This document shows positions 18,314-27,932 of a DNA stretch of 47,306 bases, piece after piece; the first letter of the stretch is position 1, and every line of letters begins with the position of its first letter. The notes below the pieces were generated by a model that worked only from the letters and a program-made list of their open reading frames with translations, was not told the DNA's origin and did no database searches. Source of the DNA: Fodinicola feengrottensis (lineage in GTDB: Bacteria > Actinomycetota > Actinomycetes > Mycobacteriales > HKI-0501); assembly GCF_010993775.1 (NCBI RefSeq), contig NZ_WOTO01000069.1:1-47306 (forward strand), written 5' to 3'. The position numbers were made by a program, and so were the translations under genes.

Positions 18314-18635
18314 GCGCATAGCGAACGGTCTCGGCTCGTCCGTGCAAGGTGAAAAGAATCCGTTTGTCCGTACGGTTGTGTTCTTCCCACCAGCCAGTGT
18401 CGGCGATGCTCTTGTTCGCGTCGTGGTAGTCGAGATGGTCGAGGTCATGGTCGGGAACGGCGACCGCGAGCCGGTTCTCGCCGGGTTCGCGAGGCATTCC
18501 GCGAGGCACCGCCCAGGACCGTAGAACGCCGTTTTCCTCCAGCCGAAGGTCGAAATGGTGCCGCGGCTTGTGGTGTTCGTGCAGCACGAAGGCCGGCCGG
18601 ACGGCCGGTGGGTTGTCATTGGACGGCATCTGCAC
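18261..18635 (-). CDS. LigD-type 3'-phosphoesterase domain protein (stand-alone)
   Basis: A 124-residue product matching the N-terminal phosphoesterase domain of bacterial LigD: FVLHEHHKPRHHFDLRLEEN with its metal-binding His and Asp, then GVLRSWAVPRGMP and NRLAVAVPDHDLDHLDYHD, ending with a strand-rich part around KRILFTLHGRAETVRYALIQ. In LigD this domain trims 3' ends during non-homologous end joining; here it stands alone. No Ku, ligase or polymerase domain lies nearby. The 5' end overlaps a small upstream ORF by about 20 bp and the 3' end overlaps the convergent hydrolase. Confidence 0.8.
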   Translation of the reverse strand: MQMPSNDNPPAVRPAFVLHEHHKPRHHFDLRLEENGVLRSWAVPRGMPREPGENRLAVAVPDHDLDHLDYHDANKSIADTGWWEEHNRTDKRILFTLHGRAETVRYALIQTSRDWLVHRTVEQP

Positions 18636-18860
18636 CTCCCCACTTGCGAGAGTAGATCAGCACGTACCGCGGGCTGCATGCGTGGGCGCCGTCACGCGCA
18701 CTTGACAGCGGACGAAACTCCGGGGGAAGGTAGCCAACGTGTTGCGCGACGTTGGCCAGGACGGCGGCGGTCGGGTGGCACCTGACTTTATGAGGATGAT
18801 GCCGATGACTACGGTCGCCAGCAGCGACGCCGGGTAGTTCTTTCCGGCTCCTTCCCTCAT
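18616..18860 (-). CDS. Small putative protein upstream of the phosphoesterase, probably frameshifted
   Basis: The first frame encodes KNYPASLLATVVIGIILIKS, which looks like one membrane helix. Near 18785 coding character moves to another frame, PTAAVLANVAQHVGYLPPEF followed by VLIYSRKWGGADAVQ, which ends inside the phosphoesterase start. Both halves have strongly GC-biased third positions. I recognise no family. It may be one small coupled gene with an indel or two unrelated pieces. Confidence 0.3.
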
Positions 18861-18972
18861 CTCGACCGCCTGGGTTCTGACCAGCCGTCGAGATCCTTGC
18901 TTTTTCACCGTTGGTGGGCCCGTTTACGCTGCCCTCTTTCGGTTCCCGTACGTCTACAGAAAGGACTTTTCT

Positions 18973-19874
18973 ATGCCTGTTAACCATGTTCCGTTCACTC
19001 CCGCCGAGGTGGCCGCCGTACGCGCGCAACTGCCGACAGTCTTTCGTGATCCACCCGTGCTTACCGGGAAGGCGGACCGGTCCGAGGTACTGCCGAGCCC
19101 GGCGGCGGCGTGCCGGGCCAGTGGATCACCGCCACCGATCGAGTACCGACGCCCGAGGACGGGGTGACGATTTACGTCCACGGCGGCGGTTTCAGCATCA
19201 GCAACCCGCCGCTGGAGCTGGTCATGGCGCAGCGGCTGTCCGAGGCCACCGGTCGCCCCGCTTTCGCGGTCGACTACCGACTCGCGCCGGCTCATCCGTT
19301 TCCGGCGGCCATCGACGACGTGGTGGCCGTCTATCGGAGCCTGTGTGATCAGGGCGTGCCCGCGGAGCGGATTCTGCTGGTCGGCGAGTCCGCCGGCGGA
19401 ACGCTGGTTTTGTCGATCCTGCTGGTTCTCGCGGCGGCCGGCGACGCGTTGCCGGGTGGGGTGATTTCGGTGTCACCAGTGACCGATTTCGTTGGCGACA
19501 GCCCGTCCATCAAGGCCAACGAAGGCCGCGACGTGATCAACCCGGCGATGCTGGGGCCGATCGCCACCCAGTACCTGGCCGGGGCGCGTCCGGACGTGGC
19601 ACCACAGTCGCCGATTTACGGCGAACTCGGTGGACTGTCGCCGATCCTGCTCGCGGTCGGCGCGGACGAACTTCTGCTGGACGACTCCCGGCGCTTCGCC
19701 GCGGCCGCGGAGGCTGCCGGAACGCCAGTGACGCTCGATATTTACCAGGGCCTTCCGCATGTCTTCCATGCGGCGGTTCTCGTTCCCGCCGCTGACCAAC
19801 TCACGGTGGCCACGACGTACCTGCGCCGAGTAGCCGACTGGATCAGCGCATTACCTGCCCGCGGCCGCATCTAG
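18973..19874 (+). CDS. HSL-family alpha/beta hydrolase (esterase), frameshifted as sequenced
   Basis: A hormone-sensitive-lipase-type esterase. The oxyanion motif is VTIYVHGGGFSISNPP, the nucleophile elbow is ILLVGESAGGTLVLS, the acid lies in LLAVGADELLLDDSR and the catalytic His in QGLPHVFHAAV. The N-terminal cap (MPVNHVPFTPAEVAAVRAQL) is in a different frame. The break is at 19098-19102, where one extra C would give the expected PSPGGGVPGQWITATDR. The ATG at 18973 is preceded by GAAAGGA at 18959-18965. The length of about 300 residues is normal. It likely hydrolyses small acyl esters; the true substrate is unknown. Confidence 0.85.
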
Positions 19875-19956
19875 CAATCGGCCGGTTCGTACGGCCGTCG
19901 CCCAGGTCAAGCCCCCGCCGTCGTTACAATCGGATTCCGATTGTCACGACCGGGGG

Positions 19957-21830
19957 TCAGCCGAGGGCGGCGATGAACTTGCCGGCGAGCGGCACCGCGG
20001 CCTGTTGGGAGTTGCGTCGCGCCGTCGTAGACGAACACCGCGAACGCGAGGTCACCGTGATAGCCGGCGAACCAGGAATGCGTACGCGGCGGGGTGTCCG
20101 TGCCGTATTCCGCCGTGCCGGTTTTCCCGCCCAGTCCGGAAACATCACGCAGCGCCTTCGCGGTGCCGTCGGTGACCACCGCGCGGGTCATGTCGCGCAG
20201 CGGGCCGATGATGTTCGCCGGGATGGCGGGCGGGGCGGTTTTCGGGGTGCCGGGCTGGCCGACGATCAGGGACGGCGTCGGCAGGCTGCCGCGCTGGATC
20301 GCGCCGGCGACCAGCGCCATGGTGAGCGGACTGACCTGCACCTTGCCCTGGCCGATCGCGTCGGCGCCCTGCTCGGTGGTGTTCGCCGGGGTGGGCAGCG
20401 AGCCGGAGAAGGTGGAGCCCGGCAGGTCCCAGCCGGCCCCGATGCCGAACTGCTTGGCGGCGGTTGTGAACGCGGTGGTCGGCAGTTTTGAGCCGAGGCC
20501 ACCGAAAGTCGTGTACACGACTGCGCGAACGCGGTTCGCAGGGGAACTTGGCCGAGGTCGAAGGAGTTCTCGTTGATGAACTTCTTGCCGCCGATGGACA
20601 GCGAGCCCGGGCAGGCCACGCTGGAGTTCTCGGTGACGCCACCGGCCTCCAGTAGCGCACCCGCGGTGATCATCTTGAAGGTCGAGCCGGCCGGGTACGC
20701 GCCGTTCAGCCCGATGTCGTACGACAGCGCGCTGGTCTGCGCGACGGCGAGGATCTCGCCGGTGGACGGCCGCAGCGCGACGATGCTGGCCGCGAGCGTG
20801 ACGCCGCCCAGCGCCGACTGAGCCGCTTTCTGGACCTTCGGGTCGAGGGTGAGCTTGACCGGGCTGCCGGGCTTGCCGCCGAAGGAAGTCAGGGTCTGCG
20901 CGTTGCCGCTGCTGTCAATGCGGGCGACGGTGGTGCTGGGAGTGCCGGTGAGCTGGCCGTTGAGTGCACGCTGCAGCCCGGAGATGCCGATGTCGCCGGT
21001 GGTCTTGCCGAGTGGGTGGTTCTCGGTGAGTACCTCGGCGGTCGGCGCGCCGACCTTGCCCAGCAGCGCCGGCGCGAAGGTCTTGTCCACCGCGAGCGTT
21101 CGCTGCGCGGTGTGGAACACCGCGCCCGGCAGGTCGTAGATCTGCGACTTCACCTGGTTGTAGCGGTCCTGCCGGAGGGTGATCACCGGCACGAAGTCGG
21201 TCGGCTTGGCCTTCTGTACGTCCTTGACAATGTCGGCGGCCACCACTCCCTCCGGCTGCAGCGCGGAGGCCAGCGTGTTCGCCTCGCCGGTCACATCCGT
21301 CACGTGCTGCGGCTCCAGGCCGACCTCCACCACCGGGAGTTCGGCGAACAGCGGGCTGCCGGTTCGGTCGGACAGCGCAGACCGCGGCGGCAGGGTCGTG
21401 TTCACCTGCAGCCGCTGCTGGGCGCCGAGGGTGGGCTGGACGACCGCGGGTGTCCAGTGCACCCGGTCGTTGTCGCCGGACTTGGCGGTGTGCAGGGTGT
21501 TCGCGTACGACCCGGGTGGTGCGCGCCGCCGACCAGCGGCCACGTCACGGTGTACTGCGCGGTGGCCACGCCGTCCTTTTCGGTGACCGAGCCGATCTTG
21601 ATCGACGCGCGGGCGCCGAGCCCGGTGGCCGCGGCGGTGAGTACGTCCTCGGCGCCGGACCCGCCGTCGGTCTGGGCGGCCGCGTCGTCGTACTTCCCGG
21701 CGCCCCAGGCGGTCAGGAACGCCTTCGCCGCCGCGACCGGCGCGGAGTCGCCGAACAGCGAGCATCCCGGGAGTGTCGCGAGCAACACCAACGCGAGCAG
21801 GACCGCCGCGGGGCGGGGATTCGTCTTCAC
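19957..21830 (-). CDS. Penicillin-binding transpeptidase lipoprotein (MecA_N type), frameshifted as sequenced
   Basis: A class B PBP of about 620 residues that cross-links peptidoglycan outside the membrane. It has a lipoprotein signal with lipobox LLATLPGC, an NTF2-like MecA_N domain (AAAKAFLTAWGAGKYDDAAA), a dimerisation-type middle region, and the transpeptidase motifs STFK in AYPAGSTFKMITAG, SCN and GLGGKTGTAEYG. The SCN motif appears only after restoring one A near 20514 (AFAQSCNTTFGGLGS). Other breaks are near 21520 and 20015, and the true end is KFIAALG. GTG 21830 is preferred over 21887 because the longer version would translate through the palindrome at 21841-21858. Confidence 0.85.
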
Positions 21831-21840
21831 GAAGGTTGAG

Positions 21841-21858
21841 TGTGCCCGGCCGGGCACA
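21841..21858. terminator. Perfect 18-bp palindrome after carbonic anhydrase
   Basis: TGTGCCCGG and CCGGGCACA abut with no spacer. The site lies between the carbonic anhydrase stop (21898) and the PBP start (21830) on the minus strand. It could be a rho-independent-type terminator without a T-tract, or an operator for the PBP gene. Confidence 0.5.
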
Positions 21859-21897
21859 GTTACACAGGCCTTTATGGCCGGCGACACGAACCGGCAG

Positions 21898-22392
21898 TTA
21901 TCGGGTTACCTCGCGAAGCTTGCCGGTTTCGACCTCGTAGACGAAGCCGCGGACCGCGTCCTTGTGCGGCAGGAAGGGGTCGTCCATGACTCGGGCGATC
22001 GACTCTCGTACGTCGCGTCCAGGTCGCTGAAGGCATTGGCTGACCAGCGTGGACGCCGTCCGGTAGCGGCCTCCAGCGAGCGCGCGAAACCGTCGTCGGT
22101 GATCGACAGCATGCCGCAGCCGGTGTGGTGGATCAGCATCACCTCGGTGCCGAGCGAGCAGCCGTTGGCTGATCGCGAGCGTACGCAGCACGTCGTCGGT
22201 CACCACCCCGCCGCCGTTTCGGATGGCGTTCGCCTCGCCCTCGGCCAGGCCGAGCAGCGAGTAGAGGTTGATGCGGGCGTCCATGCAGGTGACCACCGCG
22301 ACACCCAGTGACGGGTGGCGCGGCAGGTCACCCTTGTCGAAAGTGTCCGCGTAGCGGGCGGCGTTGACGAGCAGGTCATCGATCTTGGACAC
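21898..22392 (-). CDS. Beta-class carbonic anhydrase, frameshifted as sequenced
   Basis: Interconverts CO2 and bicarbonate. The reconstructed product of about 165 residues has VAVVTCMDARINLYSLLGL (Zn Cys and the Asp/Arg dyad), EANAIRNGGGVVTDDVLRTL, and MLIHHTGCGMLSITDDGF (Zn His and second Zn Cys), ending FVYEVETGKLREVTR. The frame shifts near 22160 and near 22015. The GTG at 22392 has GGGAG five bases upstream and gives the normal start SKIDDLLVNAARYAD; the longer frame to 22452 is not needed. The gene follows greA on the same strand, 73 bp downstream. Confidence 0.85.
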   Translation of the reverse strand: MSKIDDLLVNAARYADTFDKGDLPRHPSLGVAVVTCMDARINLYSLLGLAEGEANAIRNGGGVVTDDVLRTLAISQRLLARHRGDADPPHRLRHAVDHRRRFRALAGGRYRTASTLVSQCLQRPGRDVRESIARVMDDPFLPHKDAVRGFVYEVETGKLREVTR

Positions 22393-22465
22393 GACGGCTC
22401 CCACGGCAGTAGAGAATGTCGGTGGGGACGAACTCGACGCTGAGCCCGGCAAACTTTCGCAGACG

Positions 22466-22969
22466 CTACCCCGTGAAGGGCGCGATCTTGTCGATCGTGA
22501 CCTTGATCTCAGCCCCGGTGGGAGTGGTGTATTTGACCGTGTCGCCGGTCCGGTGGCCGGTGATCGCGGAACCCAGGGCCGACTCCGGAGAGTAAACGGT
22601 CAGCGTCGTCGTCTTGGCGATCTCGCGGGACCCGAGCAGGAAGGTCTCGGTGTCGTCCTTGTCGCCGTCGAAGTGGATGCTCACCACGACGCCGAGCTCG
22701 ACCTTGTCGACCTTGTCCGGAGCCCGGTGCACTTCGGCGGTCCGCAGCAGCTCGTTGAGCTCGCGGATCCGGCCTTCCTGCTTGCCCTGTTCCTCGCGGG
22801 CCGCGTGGTAGCCGCCGTTCTCCTTCAGGTCGCCCTCTTCGCGCCGCTCGTTGATCTCGGCGGCCACCGCGGTGCGGTTCGCTATCAGTCCGTCGAGCTC
22901 GGCCTTCAGGCGGTCGAACGCCTCCTGGGTGAGCCAGGTTGCATGGGCCTTGGGGTCGGTCGTGGACAC
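22466..22969 (-). CDS. greA: Transcription elongation factor GreA
   Basis: An intact 167-residue protein. The N-terminal coiled coil begins WLTQEAFDRLKAELDGLIAN and includes NERREEGDLKENGGYHAARE, whose acidic tip (GDLKEN) enters the RNA polymerase channel to stimulate cleavage of backtracked RNA. The C-terminal domain ends with the FKBP-like portion TETFLLGSREIA, then SPESALGSAITGHRTGDTV. The GTG at 22969 is chosen because GAGGAG lies seven bases upstream. The frame stays open upstream to 23233, but that part is not GreA-like. The neighbouring divergent mca gene is a common actinobacterial arrangement. Confidence 0.93.
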   Translation of the reverse strand: MSTTDPKAHATWLTQEAFDRLKAELDGLIANRTAVAAEINERREEGDLKENGGYHAAREEQGKQEGRIRELNELLRTAEVHRAPDKVDKVELGVVVSIHFDGDKDDTETFLLGSREIAKTTTLTVYSPESALGSAITGHRTGDTVKYTTPTGAEIKVTIDKIAPFTG

Positions 22970-23271
22970 GGCTAGCTCCTCGATGGGCGGATAAGACGAA
23001 TCACCGACGTTACCATCGGTGGCGGTCGCACTGCCGGGCGTCAGAACCTCGCGGGCCATGCTGATGGCTCGTTGGTTGGCGCCGGTTTGCAGGCATAACA
23101 CGCTACGTGCGGCGGCGGGCGTGTGCGGGGCGTTACTTTCCGGTTGGTCTCGGACCATCGGGCCTGCGCGCTCTGGCACTGGGCGAGCGAGGGACAATTG
23201 AGTCCGCCCCGCTGCCATGTGGTACGCCCGCATGGCTCCTTCGTCCGGTAGAAACCGAGGAGCACGACCGC
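22970..23271. other. Divergent greA/mca intergenic region
   Basis: About 300 bp between the greA and mca starts. In many actinobacteria a small DUF4307 gene lies here; I see no convincing equivalent in any frame. It should hold both promoters. The mca ribosome binding site candidate is GAGGAG at 23257-23262. Confidence 0.35.
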
Positions 23272-24160
23272 GTGTCCGAACAGTTGCGTCTGATGGCCGT
23301 ACACGCCCATCCCGACGACGAGTCCAGCAAGGGCGCGGCCACCATGGCCAGGTACGTCCGCGAAGGGGTGCGCGTCATGGTCGCCACCTGCACCGGCGGT
23401 GAGCGCGGCAGCGTACTGAACCCGGCGATGGATCGGCCCGAGGTGTGGGAGCACTTGAGCGAGATCCGCCGCAAGGAGATGGAGGCGGCCCGGGAGATCC
23501 TCGGCGTCGAGCAGGCCTGGCTGGGGTTCGTGGACTCCGGGCTGCCCGAGGGCGACCCGCTGCCGCCGCTGCCGGAGGACTGCTTCGCGCTGCAGCCGCT
23601 GGAGGTGGCCACCGCCCCGCTGGTACGGCTGATCCGCGAGTTCCGTCCGCACGTGGTCACCACGTACGACGAGAACGGCGGCTATCCGCACCCCGATCAC
23701 ATCATGTGCCACCAGGTCTCGGTGGAGGCTTTCGAAGCGGCCGGTGACCCCGAGCGTTACCAGGAGTTCGGTGAGCCGTGGCAGCCGCTGAAGCTCTATT
23801 ACCAGATGGGGTTTCAGCCGGAAGCGGATCGAGGCGTTGCACGCCGAGACGGTCGCCGCCGGCCTTGAGTCGCCTTATGAAGAGTGGCTTCAAAAGTGGT
23901 CGGAGAACCACGAGGAAGACAAGGCCGCACTGCGGGTGACCACCCAGGTGCCCTGCGCTGACTATTTCGGCATTCGCGACGACGCGCTGCGCGCGCACGC
24001 CACTCAGGTCGACCCGACCGGCCGGTGGTTCCAGACCCCCCTGGACGTACAGCGAAAAGCCTGGCCGACCGAGGACTATGAGTTGGCCCGTTCGCTGGTG
24101 GACACTGGGATTCCGGAGGACGACCTGTTCGCTGGAATTACGGAGAGTGTGCACGTCTAA
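23272..24160 (+). CDS. mca: Mycothiol S-conjugate amidase, frameshifted as sequenced
   Basis: A zinc amidase that cleaves mycothiol adducts so that toxins leave as mercapturic acids. The LmbE/PIG-L fold is visible: LMAVHAHPDDESSKGAA (metal His, Asp, Asp near the N-terminus), VATCTGGERG, TTYDENGGYPHPDHIMCH (third metal His in PHPDH), and the C-terminal Mca-specific part ESPYEEWLQKW to LFAGITESVHV. One extra T in T3 (23812-23814) breaks the frame; removing it gives GFSRKRIEALHAETVAAGLE. The reconstructed length of about 295 residues is typical. It implies that the organism makes mycothiol and is an actinomycete. Confidence 0.92.
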
Positions 24161-24244
24161 ACAATTTGTGAGTCAAAAGGCCGTCGAACGTAAGCAAATC
24201 GCGTACGTTAGAGTTGCCGCGGTCTCCAGGGATTGGCTGAGTTC

Positions 24245-24517
24245 ATGGCAGTTGTGGTAAGTGTCCTCGCGAGTAGTGCCGTCACCTTCACTCAAGACGT
24301 GTTGGCCGCCAACAATTTCGGTGACGACGTGCCCGGCGGAGTGGCGGGCCCGCTCGGGCTGTTCATCATTCTTCTGCTGCTTATTGCCACTGTTCTGCTG
24401 ATTCGGAACATGAATATGCGGATTAAGCGACTGCCCACCAGTTTTGATGAACAATCCGTCAAAGAGTCGAAAGACGCCGAGAGTTCCACGAAAAAACCGG
24501 ACAGTTCGGGACATTAA
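24245..24517 (+). CDS. Small single-span membrane protein downstream of mca
   Basis: A 90-residue product with a hydrophobic N-terminus (VVVSVLASSAVTF), a strong membrane helix GPLGLFIILLLLIATVLLIR (about residues 36-55), and a charged cytoplasmic tail ending STKKPDSSGH. Small membrane proteins of this kind commonly sit directly after mca in actinobacteria, so a conserved but unknown link is likely. The ATG at 24245 is taken; a TTG twelve bases upstream is also possible. It lies 84 bp after mca, probably in the same transcript. Confidence 0.7.
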   Translation: MAVVVSVLASSAVTFTQDVLAANNFGDDVPGGVAGPLGLFIILLLLIATVLLIRNMNMRIKRLPTSFDEQSVKESKDAESSTKKPDSSGH

Positions 24518-24583
24518 TTCCGACGAAGAGGACTCCAGGGCGCATTGAGCCCCCGATGCTCTGCGTGCTGGCACTAGAAAACT

Positions 24584-24605
24584 CCCCCTGATTCGCGAAA
24601 GGGGG
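24584..24605 (+). terminator. Hairpin after the mca operon
   Basis: CCCCCT (24584-24589) pairs with AGGGGG (24600-24605), with TTCG/CGAA extending the stem inside after a 2-nt bulge. It lies about 67 bp past the stop of the small membrane protein. There is no clear T-tract, as is common in high-GC actinobacteria. Confidence 0.5.
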
Positions 24606-24842
24606 TGATTTCGATGGAGCGCGGAGACAACTGGGGCTAGGCATTTAGTTATGTCAATGACTAGTTTCTCGTCGCTGTGTCTGACATCCTCGACGGACGT
24701 CAGGCGGACACGTCGTGCCCGCGACCTTAGTGGCGCTGGGGTCGTATGGCAGTGGCGTTTAGCCCAATGGAAGGGCTAGACGAGATCGTCGTGACCTGCT
24801 TTCGACCTGCACGGGGATCGGCAGGCTGGGGGGTGGCAGGGG

Positions 24843-27320
24843 GTGGGTGCTGCGGCTGGGGTGACCGGCGCGCAGCCACTGCGGCTTTATGTCGCTGGTG
24901 TTGCTGTGCTGGCCGGAGGGCTGCTTGCCCTCGCGGCCAGCCAAGCTGCCGCTGACCCCGTACAGGAGTGGCCAAAAGTCGCGGTGGCTTTCGGTCTTTT
25001 CCTCGGGTGTCACTGGATCAACGTGCCGCTCCGGTTCGGCAGCCACCGGCTGATCTCGGACTGGAGTGAGGCCGCTCTCATCATCGCGCTGGCCCTGGTC
25101 GGCGGCGGCTGGGTGGTGCTGGCGGCCGGGCTCGGGATGGGCCTGGCCGACCTGGCCCGGCGTCGGCCGCCGATCAAGGCCATCGTCAACGCGTCTGTCC
25201 TGATCATCGCGACCACCGCTGGCGTGTCGGTTTTCCGGTTGGCCGGCGGGGTGCCGGGAGGGCCGGTCGAGGTCGGCGTGCTGCCGTTGTTGGCCGCCGC
25301 GGCCGCGGTCAGCTGGCTGGTCAACGCGGTCCTTATAGCCGTCGCTATCGGTCTCGCGCAGCAGATCCCGCCGCTGAAGGTGTTCGCGACCGGCCGGCCC
25401 ATCTCGCTGGTGGTGCTGCTGGGCAACGCGGCCGTCTCGATCGGCGTGTTGGAGATCGGCAAGCTGCAACCGTGGTGCCTGCTGGCCATCCCGCCGGTGC
25501 TCTGGCTCGTCCACCAGGGCCATCTCGGCCGCACCCGGACGCGGGTGGAACGCCGTACGTGGCATCAGCTCGCCGCCGCGACCAGGGCGCTCAACCAGCT
25601 GGACCAGGACCAGGTCATCGACGCGGCCATCTCCGGCGCGGCCGAGATGTTCGCCGCCGACGTGGTCGAGATCGATTCCGCGTACGCGCCGCCGCAGTGG
25701 CGGCTGACCCGCGGCGACCGGCGCGGCTCCGGTGGCGCGGCGCGGCGCGCCCGGCGCGCTGCTGCGGTCCGAGCCGCTGGTGGTGCCGTCCACGCTGGCC
25801 CACGACGGCGAGGTGGTCGGCGAGTTGCGGCTGTGTTTCCGCAGCCAGGTGGACCTCGGCGAGCGGGACCGGCTGGCGCTGTCGACCTTCGCCGACGCGG
25901 TGGCCGCCGCGCTGGCGAACGCGAGTGCGCACCAGCAGATCCGCGAGCTCGCGGACCGTACCCGCTATGAGGCTTCGCACGACACGCTCACCGGCCTGAT
26001 CAACCGGAGCCGGCTGCTGGATCTGATCGACCTCCGGCGTACGCACCCGGTGAACGACAGTCCGGAAGCGGCCTTCGCGCTGCTGCTGTTCGACCTCTCG
26101 CACTTCAAGGAGGTCAACGACACGCTCGGGCACTCTGCCGGCGACGCCCTGCTCGTACGGGTAGCCGAGCGGATGAGCGACGGGCTGGCACTCGGCGAGC
26201 AGCTGGGCCGCCTGGACAGCGACAAGTTCGCGCTGCTGATGGCCCCCGAGGTCGACCCGGAGGTGGCCGCGCACGCGCGCACGCGGCCATCGAGCGCGCT
26301 GGCGCGCTGCAGGGCGCGCTGGCCGAACCGATCGTGGTCGAGGGCGTCACGCTGACCGTCGAGGTCCGGGTCGGGCTCGCCGTCACCGAGGTGGCCGACG
26401 GCTGCCCACACACCGAGCTGCTGCGGCGCGCCGACATCGCCATGTACGAGGCGAAGAGCAGCGGCCGCAACCTCGTCACGTACTCACCGGAACGGGACGG
26501 CGGCCGGCTCGACCGGCTGTCGTTGTTGGCCGCCGAGCTGCGCTACGCACTGACCCAGGACGACCAGCTGTTCCTAGAGCTGCAGCCGCTGATCGACCTG
26601 GCCACCGATCTGCCGATCGGCGCCGAGGCGCTGGTCCGCTGGCGGCACCCGCGGCGCGGGCTGCTCGGGCCGAGCGAGTTCATCCCGATCATCGAGCGCA
26701 GCGAGCTGATCCACCCGTTCACCCAGTGGGTGCTGGACGAGGCGCTTTCGGTCATTGGCAGCTGGCACACCGGCGACTTGGACGTACCGATCGCGGTCAA
26801 CCTGTCGGCCCGCAGCCTGTTGGACCGTACGCTGCCCGGCGACATCGACCGGATGCTGCGCAAATACCGGATCCCGGCGAGCAAGCTGGTGCTGGAGATC
26901 ACCGAGACGGTGATCATGAGCGAGCTGGAAGTGGTCGAGGAGGTCCTGGACGGCCTGCGCTCGATCGGCGTACAGATCGCTGTCGACGACTTCGGCACCG
27001 GCTATTCGTCGCTGACGTTCCTGGCGCGCGTACGCGTGGATGAAGTCAAGATCGACCAGTCGTTCGTGAAGGCGATGCACCACTCCGTCGAGGCGTCCGC
27101 GATCGTGAACAGCACCATCGCGCTCGCGTCCAGCCTGGGCCTGCGGGTCATCGCCGAGGGCATCGAGACGCCCGAGCAGCGCGCCGAGCTGGAGGCGCTG
27201 GGCTGCACCGGCGGCCAGGGCTACGGCCTTTATCCGCCGATGTCCATCGACGCCGCCACCGCGCTCGTCGAAGAAGCCGCCGACGGCCTCTCCGGCGCCT
27301 CCGCGGCCTCCGGCCACTGA
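24843..27320 (+). CDS. Membrane GGDEF-EAL protein with degenerate GGDEF motif, frameshifted as sequenced
   Basis: The N-terminal ~215 residues hold about six hydrophobic segments. A GAF-like sensory part follows, then a GGDEF domain (ASHDTLTGLINRSRLLDLID) and a complete EAL domain: GAEALVRWRHPRRG, VNLSARSLLD, LEITETVIM, VDDFGTGYSSLTFLARVRVD, KIDQSFV, AEGIETPEQ. The GGDEF signature is replaced by RLDSDKF, so cyclase activity is unlikely, while the EAL metal and catalytic residues are present. I therefore predict a cyclic-di-GMP phosphodiesterase, possibly activated by GTP binding at the degenerate domain. Frames change near 25735 and near 26280, both in GC-rich runs. The start may be GTG 24843 or 24861. 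Confidence 0.88.
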
Positions 27321-27329
27321 TTCTCGGCC

Positions 27330-27490
27330 AGCGAGGTCGAAGCTCGAGGTCGAAGGTCAAGGTCGAGATCGCAGGTCAGGGGCGAGATCGCAGGTCAGGG
27401 GCGAGATCGCAGGTCAGGGGCGACGGCCAGGGCGAAGGTCAAGGGCGAAGGTCAGGGGCGAAGGTCAGGGGCGAAGGTCAAGGTCAAGAG
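27330..27490. repeat. Short-period tandem repeats after the GGDEF-EAL gene
   Basis: Three exact 19-bp units (CGAGATCGCAGGTCAGGGG) run from 27364 to 27420. About four imperfect 13-bp units of the form CGAAGGTCAGGGG follow to about 27485. Looser GGTCGA-type copies precede them. Such arrays expand and contract by slippage, and their exact copy number here may be unreliable. Confidence 0.7.
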
Positions 27491-27582
27491 CGGCGGTTGC
27501 CTCGGGGGAGGGTGGATCCCGGGTTGGCTTGTTTGGCTGCGTGGCGTGGCGTGGCGTTTGGGTGCGGGGTTGCGGTGGTCCG

Positions 27583-27714
27583 TTCTCCCCGTCGGCGCCC
27601 AAGGGCAGCACATTTCCTGGCCCGGCGGCGGAGCTTGGGTGCCGTGCCCCGGCCTGGGTGCCCCGCCGCCGGGCCAGGAAATGTGCAGGGCTGCGCCCGC
27701 CGACGGGGGGAGAC
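27583..27714. repeat. Palindromic repeat unit, copy A
   Basis: The arms at 27608-27629 and 27665-27686 are a perfect 22-bp inverted pair containing CACATTTCCTGGCCCGG. Outer arms built on CTCCCCGTCGGCG (27585-27597) and CGCCGACGGGG pair imperfectly. The whole unit recurs as copy B at 28147-28294 in the opposite orientation. Confidence 0.75.
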
Positions 27715-27800
27715 CGGACACCTCGCGCTGCTGGTGATGACGTTGGTTAGTTCTGTGCCCTATTTGTCCGGTTTCCCGAGTCGTTTGCCGGGGTGCTTGT

Positions 27801-27863
27801 CGTCGAGTGCGGGACTTTATCCACCACTCGACGTCGAGTGCAGGCTTTTGTACCGCACTCGAC
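27801..27863. repeat. Two back-to-back hairpins with shared arms
   Basis: CGTCGAGTG (27801-27809) pairs with CACTCGACG (27825-27833). GTCGAGTGC (27833-27841) pairs with GCACTCGAC (27855-27863). The hairpins abut at one base, so the central arms could instead pair with each other. The segment GAGTGCGGGACTTT is shared with the repeat at 40201-40265. Confidence 0.65.
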
Positions 27864-27932
27864 CCCCAACCTGTGACAGCTGGGACTGATGGGGTCCCTG
27901 CGGCGTGCCCGTCCCACTCTTCGGGACGAGAG

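Noticed and set aside
27330..27490. Possible CRISPR array from the regular short repeats
   Set aside because: The units are directly abutting 13- and 19-bp tandems with no spacers, and no cas gene is near.
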